DNA of 64,000 nt from Microcosmobacter sp040493455 (GTDB lineage: Bacteria > Bacteroidota > Bacteroidia > Flavobacteriales > Flavobacteriaceae), in NCBI RefSeq assembly GCF_040493455.1, contig NZ_JANFDA010000002.1, forward strand, positions 558,001-622,000. The letters run 5' to 3'. Under the pieces are notes generated by a model that saw only the letters and a list, made by a program, of their open reading frames with translations, did no database searches and was not told the DNA's origin. Of this stretch, positions 18,242 to 26,428 are shown one piece after another. The position numbers and the translations under genes are program-made. Each line of letters starts with the position of its first letter. Position 1 is the stretch's first letter.

Positions 18242-19774
18242 TTAATGCTTAAAATGACGGGTTCCTGTGAAGACCATCGCCATGTTGTTTGCATTACAAT
18301 AATCGATGCTCAAAGCGTCCTTAATTGAGCCTCCGGGTTGTATCACAGCAGTGATTCCTGCATTATCTGCAATCTCTACACAATCAGGGAATGGGAAGAA
18401 GGCATCACTCGCCATAACAGCACCATTGAGATCGAAATTGAAAGACTTCGCCTTATGGATCGCTTGATTCAAAGCATCTACTCTACTGGTTTGTCCTGTA
18501 CCACTAGCACAAAGCTGACCATTCTTGGCTAAAACAATAGTATTTGACTTGGTATGCTTACAAATCTTTGACGCAAAGATTAAGTCTTGTAACTCTTGCT
18601 CTGTCGCTTTTGAATTTGTGACAGCTTCAAGATCTCCTATAGCATCGGTCTTGGCATCTTTATCTTGTACCAAGACTCCGTTTAAGCAAGTTCTCACAAT
18701 AGTTTGAGGTAATTCAACTTCATTCAGTGTTAAAAGGATTCTGTTCTTCTTACCTTTTAAGATGTTCATTGCTTCATCTGTAAAGCTTGGTGCAATCACC
18801 ACTTCGCAAAATAATTTGTGAATCTCTTCAGCTGTAGCTGTATCAATTTCAGTATTAGAAATTAAAATACCTCCAAAGGCAGATACAGGATCACCTGCCA
18901 AAGCATCTACATAGGCTTGGTGTACAGAATCGCGTTGTGCTAATCCGCATGCGTTATTGTGCTTAAGAATTGCAAATGTTGGCGCTTCACCTTTGAACTC
19001 ATTCATAAGATTCACAGCAGCATCAACATCTAAAAGATTATTGTAACTCAACTCTTTTCCATGATGCTTGGTAAACAAGGCATCGAAATCACCATAGAAG
19101 AATCCTTTTTGGTGTGGGTTTTCGCCATAACGCAAAGTCTTCCCTTTGTTTTCACTTAGCTTGAAAGATGAAATAGAATTATCTGAGTTGAAATAATTAA
19201 AAATTGCTGTATCGTAATGCGAAGACACGTTGAATGCTTTAGCAGCAAATCGTTGTCTGTCTTCTTCTGAAGTTTCTCCATTTTTGGCTTGAAGCAATTC
19301 TAGAAATTCTGAATAATCTTCAACTGAAGATACGCAAACGACATCAGCAAAATTCTTTGCAGCCGCTCTAATCAATGAAATGCCTCCAATATCTATCTTC
19401 TCAATAATATCCTGATGACTTGCTCCTGAAGCTACCGTTTTTTCAAAAGGATATAAATCCACAATAACCAAATCTATCTGTGGGATATCGAAATCTACAA
19501 GTTCTGCAATATCGCTATCGTTGTTTTGCCTGTTCAGAATGCCTCCAAAAACTTTTGGGTGTAAAGTCTTTACTCGACCTCCTAAGATTGAAGGATACGA
19601 CGTTACCTCTTCAACAGGAACGACTTCTACGCCTTGTTCTCTAATAAAACGCTCTGTTCCACCTGTAGAATAGATGGTGACGCCTAAGCTATCTAGCTCT
19701 TTTACAATAGGTTCTAATCCGTCTTTACTAAAAACGGAAATCAATGCAGATTTTATGGTTTTGGTATTGCTCAT
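18242..19774 (-). CDS. purH: PurH, AICAR formyltransferase/IMP cyclohydrolase
   Basis: 510-residue bifunctional cytosolic enzyme for the last two steps of purine synthesis (AICAR to FAICAR to IMP). The N-terminal IMP cyclohydrolase (MGS-like fold, about 1-145) shows ALISVFSKDGL, TLHPKVFGGIL and IDIGGISLIRAAAKN. The C-terminal formyltransferase shows LRYGENPHQKGFFY, the catalytic AILKHNNACGLA and AITAVIQPGGSIKD. Length is standard. A good TATTTTTG -7 box lies about 20 bases upstream. No other pur gene is present here. Confidence 0.98.
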   Translation of the reverse strand: MSNTKTIKSALISVFSKDGLEPIVKELDSLGVTIYSTGGTERFIREQGVEVVPVEEVTSYPSILGGRVKTLHPKVFGGILNRQNNDSDIAELVDFDIPQIDLVIVDLYPFEKTVASGASHQDIIEKIDIGGISLIRAAAKNFADVVCVSSVEDYSEFLELLQAKNGETSEEDRQRFAAKAFNVSSHYDTAIFNYFNSDNSISSFKLSENKGKTLRYGENPHQKGFFYGDFDALFTKHHGKELSYNNLLDVDAAVNLMNEFKGEAPTFAILKHNNACGLAQRDSVHQAYVDALAGDPVSAFGGILISNTEIDTATAEEIHKLFCEVVIAPSFTDEAMNILKGKKNRILLTLNEVELPQTIVRTCLNGVLVQDKDAKTDAIGDLEAVTNSKATEQELQDLIFASKICKHTKSNTIVLAKNGQLCASGTGQTSRVDALNQAIHKAKSFNFDLNGAVMASDAFFPFPDCVEIADNAGITAVIQPGGSIKDALSIDYCNANNMAMVFTGTRHFKH

Positions 19775-19794
19775 GGTGTTGTGTTGTTAAGCCG

Positions 19795-19802
19795 CAAAAA
19801 TA
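19795..19802 (-). promoter_or_regulatory. Bacteroidota -7 box (TATTTTTG) for purH
   Basis: Read on the minus strand, TATTTTTG is a perfect TAnnTTTG match just upstream of the purH ATG, leaving a leader of about 10-15 bases. A TTTG occurs upstream but at a spacing of about 26, longer than the usual 19-20. Confidence 0.4.
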
Positions 19803-19879
19803 CGTTGCTTAATGTGTTTTTCACAGCACAAATCGCATAGATTTTTCAACCAAATCAGGAAGTTGTTAACAGTGAGTTG

Positions 19880-19920
19880 GGTTTTGGGTATTTGGTACTA
19901 GGTTTTGGGTATTTGGTGTA
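19880..19920. repeat. 21-bp tandem repeat, two units
   Basis: The 17-base word GGTTTTGGGTATTTGGT occurs at 19880-19896 and 19901-19917, period 21. It lies in the 255-base non-coding gap between the minus-strand fRMsr-like gene and purH, next to a REP-like palindrome. It has no coding potential that I can see. Confidence 0.6.
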
Positions 19921-19946
19921 AGGAATTAGGAATAAGAATTAATTAT

Positions 19947-20024
19947 TGTCATTCTGAATGAAGCAAAGTGGATGAAGAATCTTAATTCATAAAAGTGAGA
20001 TTTCTCATTTCATTCGAAATGACA
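19947..20024. repeat. REP-like palindromic element (GTCATTC...GAATGACA type), copy 1
   Basis: About 78 bases with imperfect inverted ends: the left end starts TGTCATTCTGAATGAAG, and the right end read in reverse is TGTCATTTCGAATGAAATGA, followed by a GAGAAATCTC-like core. The ends match those of the element at 24387-24474, showing a dispersed family. It lies 3' of the fRMsr-like gene and could also act as its transcription end. Confidence 0.65.
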
Positions 20025-20029
20025 AAACC

Positions 20030-20485
20030 TTAAAGAATCCCTGAAACTTTTTTACACACAAATTCCAAAAAGCGTTCATCTGCTTCTGTAAATGGATCTG
20101 GAGTTTTGGAATCGATGTCTATTTGACCAATGTTTTCTCCATTGACAAAAATCGGCACTACAATTTCAGCCTTAACCGTAATGCTACATGCTATGTAATT
20201 GTCTTGAGCAGAGACGTCTGGCACTACAAAGTTTTCATTACTCACTGCTACTTGTCCACAAATACCTTTTCCGAATGGAATAATCGTATGGTCAGTAGGC
20301 TCACCGACATAAGGTCCGAGTTTTAATTCTTCTTTGTCGCCATTTCTGAAATAAAATCCAACCCAGTCATAATGTGATACATTAGCCTCCAAAAGCTCAC
20401 ATATCTTTAACAATCGTTCATCTACATTAGTATCGCTGTTAGCAACAATAGTTTCTATCTCTGGTTTTAAGTGATCTAAGCTCAT
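20030..20485 (-). CDS. GAF-domain protein, free methionine-(R)-sulfoxide reductase-like
   Basis: 151-residue single GAF domain of the fRMsr/YebR type, which reduces free methionine-R-sulfoxide. Family motifs are YDWVGFYFR, IPFGKGICGQVA, VPDVSAQDNYIACS and IVVPIFVNG...GQIDIDS. Two of the family's usual three active-site cysteines are present (Cys76 in GICG and Cys100 in IAC). The earlier one, expected a few residues before IPFG, is replaced in GEPTDHTIIPFG. Activity is therefore likely but the resolving chemistry may differ. It is divergent from xrtF and monocistronic. Confidence 0.85.
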   Translation of the reverse strand: MSLDHLKPEIETIVANSDTNVDERLLKICELLEANVSHYDWVGFYFRNGDKEELKLGPYVGEPTDHTIIPFGKGICGQVAVSNENFVVPDVSAQDNYIACSITVKAEIVVPIFVNGENIGQIDIDSKTPDPFTEADERFLEFVCKKVSGIL

Positions 20486-20574
20486 TTACAAATTTTTGGT
20501 AAAAGTATTTAAAAAGTGGTAATTTCATCAACCCTAAAACACTAAATTTATCTTAAGAACAGATTGCGTATTAT

Positions 20575-21117
20575 TTGAAAAAACTCATCCAAAAATATAA
20601 GCTCGTTATAAAGTTTATCCTCACTTTTTTGATGGTTTACTTCGTACTAACAATCTCTTACAAGACATACCTCGATGTGTCCGATGGATCAAAGCACTAC
20701 CCTGACTATGTGACCAACTTGGTCGCAAGACAAAGTCAATCCTTAATAGAATCTTTTGGGTACGATACCAACATACGTCCTCACCCTAAGGCTGCATCCA
20801 TGAAACTTATCATTAATAAGAAATATGTAGCACAGGTTGTAGAAGGTTGTAACTCACTAAGTGTTATTATTCTCTTTGTGTCTTTTATTATTGCGTTTGC
20901 TGGTAAATTCAAGCCTACATTCTTCTATATTATAGCAGGAAGTATATTAATTTATGTTGTGAATTTGGCAAGAATTGCAGTAATATCGGTTGGATTGTTT
21001 CATTATCCTTGGCGAAAAGAAATTTTGCATAATGCCATTTTTCCTTTGATTATTTATGGGATGGTATTTTTGCTCTGGATGTTTTGGGTTAATCGTTTTT
21101 CTAAAGCAAAACAGTGA
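20575..21117 (+). CDS. xrtF: Exosortase family protein XrtF
   Basis: 180-residue integral membrane cysteine protease/transpeptidase of the exosortase superfamily, in the short flavobacterial XrtF group. The catalytic triad is visible: Cys92 in VEGCNSLSV, Arg133 in NLARIAVI and His152 in KEILHNAIFP. Four to five hydrophobic helices surround these. The start is TTG followed by KKLIQKYK, as expected for the family; no ATG is available at this end. Exosortases process proteins with C-terminal PEP-CTERM-like sorting tags at the inner membrane; no tagged protein is evident in this window. The next gene overlaps its stop (TGATG). Confidence 0.93.
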   Translation: MKKLIQKYKLVIKFILTFLMVYFVLTISYKTYLDVSDGSKHYPDYVTNLVARQSQSLIESFGYDTNIRPHPKAASMKLIINKKYVAQVVEGCNSLSVIILFVSFIIAFAGKFKPTFFYIIAGSILIYVVNLARIAVISVGLFHYPWRKEILHNAIFPLIIYGMVFLLWMFWVNRFSKAKQ

Positions 21118-21545
21118 TGAAAGGATCTTTAAAGCTTGTTGCGCTTCTCGTATTATTTGGGCTCTTAATTCTCATAAGGATTTTTGAAAACGAATTGTTC
21201 TATGATCCTTATTTACAGTTTTTTAAGAGTGATTACCTAACTATTGATTCACCTAGACGCGAAATCTTTAAACTTACCTTGTTTACAACCATCAGATATG
21301 TGCTTAATACTATAATTTCACTAGGCATCTTGTATGTATTTTTTAAGGATAAAGGCATCATTAAGTTTTCATTGTTTTTCTATGGAATAGCATATGTTAT
21401 AATATTACTTCCATTCTTATACTTTGTTTACAACCCTAGACAAGAAGACTATTATCTGTTCTTTAATGTGCGTAGATTTCTTATTCAACCTATTTTTCTT
21501 ATTCTATTAATTCCTGCGTTTTACTATCATAAATTGAAGCGGTAA
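21117..21545 (+). CDS. Exosortase F system-associated membrane protein
   Basis: About 142-residue membrane protein with four hydrophobic helices, coupled to xrtF by a TGATG overlap (a GTG at 21114 is the alternative start). The motif FENELFYDPYLQFFK...YLTIDSP near the N-terminus and RRFLIQPIFLILLIPAFYYHK at the end are typical of the small protein that accompanies XrtF in Flavobacteriaceae. Its role is unknown; constant pairing implies it belongs to the exosortase complex or modifies its substrate. Confidence 0.88.
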   Translation: MKGSLKLVALLVLFGLLILIRIFENELFYDPYLQFFKSDYLTIDSPRREIFKLTLFTTIRYVLNTIISLGILYVFFKDKGIIKFSLFFYGIAYVIILLPFLYFVYNPRQEDYYLFFNVRRFLIQPIFLILLIPAFYYHKLKR

Positions 21546-21590
21546 GTGTTAAGTCGGTATTAAAAAAGAGGGCATAATTATCATTTTTTA

Positions 21591-21598
21591 TAATTTTG
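21591..21598 (+). promoter_or_regulatory. Possible -7 box (TAATTTTG) before the HYC_CC_PP-like gene
   Basis: TAATTTTG matches TAnnTTTG and ends 5 bases before the ATG at 21604, which would give an almost leaderless transcript. No clear TTTG lies at -33. It marks a likely new transcript after the exosortase pair. Confidence 0.3.
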
Positions 21599-21603
21599 TA
21601 GCG

Positions 21604-22017
21604 ATGTTCAAAACAATTGCACATAAAATAGTTTCAGTAACAATGGCATTGACCGTGTTGTTCTCAACACTGTCGTTTACCGTAGAAAAGCATTTCTGTG
21701 GTGAATTTTTAATTGATTCTGCTATCTTTTCTGAAGTTGAAAAATGTGCACAAGAAACTTTCGAATTAGAGCAGGAAGCCATTACCAAAAAGCCTTGTTG
21801 TAAAGATGTTGTCGATATTATCGAAGGTCAGGATGAATTGAAGAATCAATCCTTTGACGACCTGGAGTTTCAGCAACAACTATTTTTGCAGGCTTTTGCG
21901 TATAGCTACATCAATCTATTTGAAGGCTTACCACAACATGTTGTTCCTCACAAGAACTACAGACCTCCTAACCTAGTCTATGACATACAAGTCTTAGACG
22001 AAGTCTATTTAATTTGA
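21604..22017 (+). CDS. HYC_CC_PP-like protein, partner of the TonB receptor
   Basis: 137-residue protein with an N-terminal hydrophobic export segment (about 8-24) and three small motifs in order: HFC in VEKHFCGEFLID (about 29-31), CC in KKPCCKDVVD (about 61-62) and PP in NYRPPNLVYD near the C-terminus. This pattern matches the Bacteroidota family named for these motifs, which occurs beside TonB-dependent receptors. The Cys/His content suggests metal handling in the periplasm, but no function is proven. It is followed by a hairpin and then the TonB receptor. Confidence 0.75.
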   Translation: MFKTIAHKIVSVTMALTVLFSTLSFTVEKHFCGEFLIDSAIFSEVEKCAQETFELEQEAITKKPCCKDVVDIIEGQDELKNQSFDDLEFQQQLFLQAFAYSYINLFEGLPQHVVPHKNYRPPNLVYDIQVLDEVYLI

Positions 22018-22029
22018 TTTGACAATTTC

Positions 22030-22075
22030 CGTCAGGTCGAGTGATTTTCATTTGTTAAAATCACTCGAAGTGACG
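22030..22075. repeat. Palindromic hairpin repeat (TCGAGTGATTTT stem)
   Basis: The perfect 12-base arms TCGAGTGATTTT and AAAATCACTCGA flank CATTTGTT, and outer arms GTCA/TGAC extend the stem. It lacks a T tract, so it is a dispersed palindrome rather than a standard terminator, though it could attenuate transcription between the HYC_CC_PP-like gene and the receptor. Confidence 0.65.
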
Positions 22076-22136
22076 ACACGTGTAAGGATGATGTTCTTAC
22101 CCGAGATTCAATAAAAATCAAATTAAAACCAAATCA

Positions 22137-24374
22137 TTGAAACATTTATTATTAATACTAGTTTGGCTTCCCATACTAGCTTTCTCTCAAGACACGATTG
22201 AGGGTGAAGTTTTAGAAGCCAACTCACAAAATCAAACGATTCCAGTTGTTGGAGCCAATGTCTATTGGCTGAACACTTCAGTTGGAACGATAACAGACGA
22301 GAATGGAAAGTTTTCCATTGCTTACGAACCCTCATATACTCAGCTCGTTATTAGTTATGTTGGTTACAAAACCGATACCTTAACTATATCTAGTCCAAGG
22401 TATATAAAGCATGAGTTACAACTGACAGATGCTTTAGACGAAGTCACAGTTACCTCGCGTAAGCAAGCTACAGCCAAGTCTTATCTAAAAGCTACAAACA
22501 CATTTACGGTTAGTAGTGATGAACTACTTAAAGCTGCTTGTTGTAACCTTTCTGAGAGTTTTGAAACAAATCCATCTATTGACGTCAACTTTGCTGATGC
22601 AGTTTCAGGAACGCGTCAAATCAAAATGCTTGGGCTCACAAGTCCTTATATATTGATTGCTACTGAGAATATCCCATCGATTCGCGGCGCATCTCAGGCA
22701 TATGGCTTGAGTTTTATTCCAGGAACCTGGGTAGAAAGCATCCAAATTACTAAAGGTGCAGGAAGCATTGTAAACGGTTACGAAAGCATGGCTGGACAGA
22801 TTAATGCTGAATTACAAAAACCTAGCAAAGACAGTAAACTTTTTGTTAATGTCTTTGGCGCTAGTAATCAGCGTTTCGAATTGAATACACATTTCAATAC
22901 GCAAGTTTCAGAAAAGTGGCATACAGGATTGTATCTTCATGGCAATACACATCAAGAAAAGCATGATGTTAACAATGATAACTTCTTAGATATGCCATTG
23001 TATAATCAAATTAATATAATGAATCGTTGGCAATATACAGATGCTGAAAATGGTATTGTGAGCTTTTTCAACGTTAGATATTTGTATGATGAAAAGCAAG
23101 CTGGTGAGCAGAATTTCAATCCAGATACTGATAAGTTAACCACCAATGCATGGGGAAGTGAGATCGATACCCAACGTTTTGATGTATCCGGAAAGCTTGG
23201 TTATGTCAACCCTGAATTACCTTGGCAAAGTATTGGAGCTCAAGTTGCTTTTAGCAACCATAAACAAGAATCTTATTTTGGTTTGAGACAATACGACATT
23301 AGACAAAATAGTTTGTACTCCAACCTCATTTACAATACCATTATTAGTGACTCGAGACATAAAATTAAAACTGGGATTAGTTTTACTTACGATCACTATG
23401 ACGAAATTGTAGAGTCAGAAATGTATGAGCGTGATGAAAATTCTGTTGGTGCCTTTTTTGAATATAACTACGATAATTTAGAAAAGCTAAACCTCACAGC
23501 TGGGATTAGAGCAGATAATCATAATCGCCTAGGGTTCTTCGTAACACCACGATTACACTTGCGCTATACGCCTTGGGAGAAATCTGCACTAAGAGCTTCG
23601 GTTGGTCGTGGCATACGCAGTGCCATTATTTTTGCAGAAAACCAGAATTTATTTGCAACATCTCGTAATATCATTATTGAAGATACCGCAGGTAAAATCT
23701 ATGGTTTAGATCCTGAAATCGCCTGGAACTTTGGAATCTCGTACTTACAAGGTTTCAATTTGTTTGGCAGAAAAGCAGATATCACATTAGACTTTTACAG
23801 AACCGATTTTCAGAATCAAGTTGTGGTGGATTGGGAAAATCCTCAGGAGATTCGATTCTACAACCTAAAAGGTGATAGCTATGCCAATAGCTATCAAGCA
23901 GAATTCAATTACAATGCTTTTGAAGGTTTTGACATGCGTTTAGCTTATAAGTATTATGATGTAATGACGCAGTACAATTCTGGAAAGCTAGCTAGACCAT
24001 TAACTCCCGAGCATCGTTTCTTTGCCAATGCTGGTTATGAAACTACTCGCAAGGAGAATGGTTCGCAATGGAAGTTCGATGCAACCTTTAATTGGTTGAG
24101 TGAGCAGCGTTACCCAAGTACTGTAAGTAGTGCTGCAGAATTTCAGCGACCAGAGTTTTCACCAACGATTGGTACACTGAATGCACAGATCACCAAAGTT
24201 TTTTCTCCTAAATTTGAAGTATATTTAGGCGGGGAAAACATTACAAATGTTAGACAAAGCAATCCTATTATAGGTGCAAACGACCCATTTGGACAAAATT
24301 TTGACTCTACCTTTGTGTATGGTCCAATTTTTGGAAGCATGTATTATACAGGATTACGATTTAGAATAAATTAA
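22137..24374 (+). CDS. TonB-dependent receptor, probable metal transport
   Basis: 745-residue outer-membrane transporter. It has a signal peptide (LLLILVWLPILAFSQ), a carboxypeptidase-regulatory-like domain (about 20-105; GANVYWLNTSVGTITDENGKF), a plug (about 120-225; LYIL/ITKGAGSIVNGYESMAGQINAEL) and a beta-barrel ending in FRIN. A CC pair in the plug (KAACCNLSESFE) is common to the metal-type group. The start is TTG; the signal peptide begins right there. The neighbours, a Cys-rich exported protein upstream and an exported HMA protein downstream, point to a copper-like or other soft-metal substrate. That specificity is inferred. Confidence 0.9.
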   Translation: MKHLLLILVWLPILAFSQDTIEGEVLEANSQNQTIPVVGANVYWLNTSVGTITDENGKFSIAYEPSYTQLVISYVGYKTDTLTISSPRYIKHELQLTDALDEVTVTSRKQATAKSYLKATNTFTVSSDELLKAACCNLSESFETNPSIDVNFADAVSGTRQIKMLGLTSPYILIATENIPSIRGASQAYGLSFIPGTWVESIQITKGAGSIVNGYESMAGQINAELQKPSKDSKLFVNVFGASNQRFELNTHFNTQVSEKWHTGLYLHGNTHQEKHDVNNDNFLDMPLYNQINIMNRWQYTDAENGIVSFFNVRYLYDEKQAGEQNFNPDTDKLTTNAWGSEIDTQRFDVSGKLGYVNPELPWQSIGAQVAFSNHKQESYFGLRQYDIRQNSLYSNLIYNTIISDSRHKIKTGISFTYDHYDEIVESEMYERDENSVGAFFEYNYDNLEKLNLTAGIRADNHNRLGFFVTPRLHLRYTPWEKSALRASVGRGIRSAIIFAENQNLFATSRNIIIEDTAGKIYGLDPEIAWNFGISYLQGFNLFGRKADITLDFYRTDFQNQVVVDWENPQEIRFYNLKGDSYANSYQAEFNYNAFEGFDMRLAYKYYDVMTQYNSGKLARPLTPEHRFFANAGYETTRKENGSQWKFDATFNWLSEQRYPSTVSSAAEFQRPEFSPTIGTLNAQITKVFSPKFEVYLGGENITNVRQSNPIIGANDPFGQNFDSTFVYGPIFGSMYYTGLRFRIN

Positions 24375-24386
24375 TATGTATAGAAT

Positions 24387-24474
24387 GTCATTCAGAGCGA
24401 AATGAAGTGAAGCGAAGAATCTCAAAATTGTATGTTAACATAGATTCTTCAGTCGCTCGCTCCTTCTGAATGAC
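24387..24474. repeat. REP-like palindromic element, copy 2
   Basis: About 88 bases with inverted ends TGTCATTC and GAATGACA and an inner AGCGAAGAATCT / AGATTCTTCAGTCGCT pair. The ends match copy 1 at 19947-20024. It lies between the TonB receptor and the HMA gene. Confidence 0.7.
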
Positions 24475-24495
24475 AACAAAACAAAACATAAACCC

Positions 24496-24861
24496 ATGAA
24501 AAAAATACTAGTTATACTAACCTTGTTTATCGGCGCAACTGCATTTGCGCAAAACAAAAACGCTAAAGCATCTTTAGAAGTAGATGGTGTTTGCATGATG
24601 TGCAAAGAACGCATTGAGAAAGCAGCCATTAGAACCAAAGGCGTAAAGTCTGCGGTTTGGAATGTAGAGACGCATGAGTTAAAACTCATCTTTGATGAGC
24701 GTAAAACAGACTTAACGAAAATACAGAAGAAGATCATTGCAGTTGGTCACGATACGAAGGAGATGAAAGCTACTGACGAAGCTTACAATTCTGTACATCC
24801 TTGTTGTAAATACAGAGACGAGGAGATTCGAAAGAATCACGATAGTGTAAAGAAAAACTAA
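24496..24861 (+). CDS. Exported heavy-metal-associated (HMA) domain protein
   Basis: 121-residue periplasmic metal-binding protein. A signal peptide (1-19, ending AFAQ) precedes an HMA fold with the metal site Cys33-Met-Met-Cys36 in VDGVCMMCKERIEKA, then GVKSAVWNVETHELKL. A second cysteine pair, HPCCKYRDEE (103-104), lies in the C-terminal tail beyond the usual HMA domain and echoes the CC motif of the gene at 21604. The MMC variant differs from the usual MTCxxC of copper chaperones. It ends in a strong terminator and closes the receptor cluster. Confidence 0.88.
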   Translation: MKKILVILTLFIGATAFAQNKNAKASLEVDGVCMMCKERIEKAAIRTKGVKSAVWNVETHELKLIFDERKTDLTKIQKKIIAVGHDTKEMKATDEAYNSVHPCCKYRDEEIRKNHDSVKKN

Positions 24862-24867
24862 TATAAG

Positions 24868-24893
24868 GCCCAAACGAGAGTTTGGGCTTTTTT
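24868..24893 (+). terminator. Rho-independent terminator with GAGA tetraloop
   Basis: The perfect 8-base stem GCCCAAAC / GTTTGGGC is closed by a GAGA (GNRA) loop and followed by six T. It ends the HMA gene transcript. The same 20-base hairpin recurs at 26997-27016. Confidence 0.9.
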
Positions 24894-24964
24894 ATATGCC
24901 TTTTCCGTTTTCAAATAAAACTCATATCTTCTTCGTTACTAATAAAAAGTAACATTGTTGTCAC

Positions 24965-25462
24965 ATGAAAGAACTTAAACGAAATCTAATATTATTTCTC
25001 ATTTTAGGTTTTAGTATCAACACTATGGCTTTTAATATCAATCAGACTCAAATAGAAGTCAAACAAGATACTTTATCTGATTATCAAATATTAACCGACT
25101 CAAAAATTAAATATGATTTTGGAGACGCTTGTTATTATGGAGGGACGCCTCCTGAAGGTAGGATAGCTATTGAAAGTTTAATCTATAGGAAAGAATATCA
25201 AACAATCAAGTCCGTCCTTGATGGCAATAATAAAGAAGGAAAGATATATGCTATAGAAGCCTTATTAACCTTAAATTTAAAAGGCAAACTACTATTAAAT
25301 CAAGCTGATAAAGAAAAAATCAAATCTATCATTGAGGAAGATATCTTGATTAATCGATGTCAAGGATGTTTGGTCTCAACAATTAAGTCGATTGATCTTT
25401 TTAACGAAAGACGATTTAAAATACTTTTAAAGAAAAATAATATAAAAATTGTTAATCGCTAA
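24965..25462 (+). CDS. Exported protein of unknown function
   Basis: 165-residue protein with a signal peptide (about 1-22, ending NTMAF). It contains a GDACYYGGTPPEGRIAIESL segment and a CQGC pair near the C-terminus (LINRCQGCLVST). The middle is helical, like a HEAT or TPR relic. I do not recognise the family. It is monocistronic, between a terminator and an AraC gene. Confidence 0.6.
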   Translation: MKELKRNLILFLILGFSINTMAFNINQTQIEVKQDTLSDYQILTDSKIKYDFGDACYYGGTPPEGRIAIESLIYRKEYQTIKSVLDGNNKEGKIYAIEALLTLNLKGKLLLNQADKEKIKSIIEEDILINRCQGCLVSTIKSIDLFNERRFKILLKKNNIKIVNR

Positions 25463-25579
25463 CCGTTGATAAACTACTTTTTCTTCCAACACTTACATCA
25501 TCTATAGCAATCCATCACAGCTTTTTGTATTCTCAATAAAAACTCCGAACTTAGTTAGCACAACACCCAATCCACATAG

Positions 25580-25984
25580 ATGACGTTTTACGAAGCAGAA
25601 ATAGAACGCATTCGAAATGCTGTATATTCAAACGACAAGCAGATAGAGACTGTGATTGCAATCCGTAACTTCATCAACAACAATTATGAGTCTGATATCA
25701 ATTTGGACTTACTGTCTCATATTCGATTTGTTTCCAAATATCATTTGTTGCGTCTGTTTAAGCGTTATTATGGTTTGACACCGAGACAATACTTGATGGA
25801 CAAACGTATAGAGAAATCCAAAGAATATTTGAAAAACGGAGCTTCAGTCACCGAAACTTGTTTTGCTGTTGGGTTCAATAGTTTGGGTTCATTTAGTACA
25901 TTATTTAAAACCAAAACAGGGAAATCTCCTACCGAATATCAAAAAGAGCAACTTTCGAGAAGCAAATCTAATTTTGAATCTTGA
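25580..25984 (+). CDS. Small AraC-family regulator (DNA-binding domain only)
   Basis: 134-residue AraC/XylS protein lacking the usual sensor domain. The two HTH units are INLDLLSHIRFVSKYHLLRLFKRYYGLTP and SVTETCFAVGFNSLGSFSTLFKTKTGKSP, followed by TEYQ. It lies 32 bases upstream of a VOC-family gene on the same strand. Short AraC genes next to VOC proteins are common in Bacteroidota, and the pair likely forms one transcript with the following two genes. Confidence 0.85.
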   Translation: MTFYEAEIERIRNAVYSNDKQIETVIAIRNFINNNYESDINLDLLSHIRFVSKYHLLRLFKRYYGLTPRQYLMDKRIEKSKEYLKNGASVTETCFAVGFNSLGSFSTLFKTKTGKSPTEYQKEQLSRSKSNFES

Positions 25985-26016
25985 ACTTGCGGACTTTAAT
26001 CATTAACTGAATTACA

Positions 26017-26412
26017 ATGAGAGTAACTGTCATAAGCATTCCTGTGCTAGATCAGGAAACAGCCCTTCAGTTTTATACCAAAAAATTAGGGTTTCTTAAA
26101 AAACTAGACATGCCACTAGATGGTGGACACAGATGGTTAACCTTGGTGTCGCCAGAAGCTCAAGATGGCCCAGAAATCTTGCTAGAACCTGCGCCTCTAC
26201 ATTTTGAACCTTGTAAGGTCTTTCAAACTTCGTTAAAAGATGCTGGCATTCCGTGGACGCAATTTGACGTAGACAATGTACAGGAAGAGTATGACCGATT
26301 AATTGCTCTTGATGTTGAATTTAGTGTAAAACCAACAGAAATGGGTACCGTTAAATTTGCTGTATTTAACGACACTTGCGGAAATTACATTCAAATTGTA
26401 GAAATGCTTTAA
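26017..26412 (+). CDS. VOC-family (glyoxalase/bleomycin-resistance-like) protein
   Basis: 131-residue single VOC module of two paired beta-alpha-beta-beta-beta units: MRVTVISIPVLDQETALQFYTKKLGF starts unit one and FNDTCGNYIQIVEML ends unit two. Possible metal ligands are the His in GGHRW and the terminal Glu. Members act as lyases, dioxygenases or drug-binding proteins; the substrate is not deducible. It lies between the small AraC gene and a VOC-like lipoprotein. Confidence 0.85.
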   Translation: MRVTVISIPVLDQETALQFYTKKLGFLKKLDMPLDGGHRWLTLVSPEAQDGPEILLEPAPLHFEPCKVFQTSLKDAGIPWTQFDVDNVQEEYDRLIALDVEFSVKPTEMGTVKFAVFNDTCGNYIQIVEML

Positions 26413-26428
26413 CCAAAAATCATAGATC

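Noticed and set aside
19775..20029. Possible small gene in the 255-base gap before purH
   Set aside because: The gap is filled by a 21-base tandem repeat and a palindromic element; no open frame with a start and coding character.
22030..22075. Rho-independent terminator between the HYC_CC_PP-like gene and the TonB receptor
   Set aside because: The stem is strong but no T tract follows on either side; called a palindromic repeat instead.
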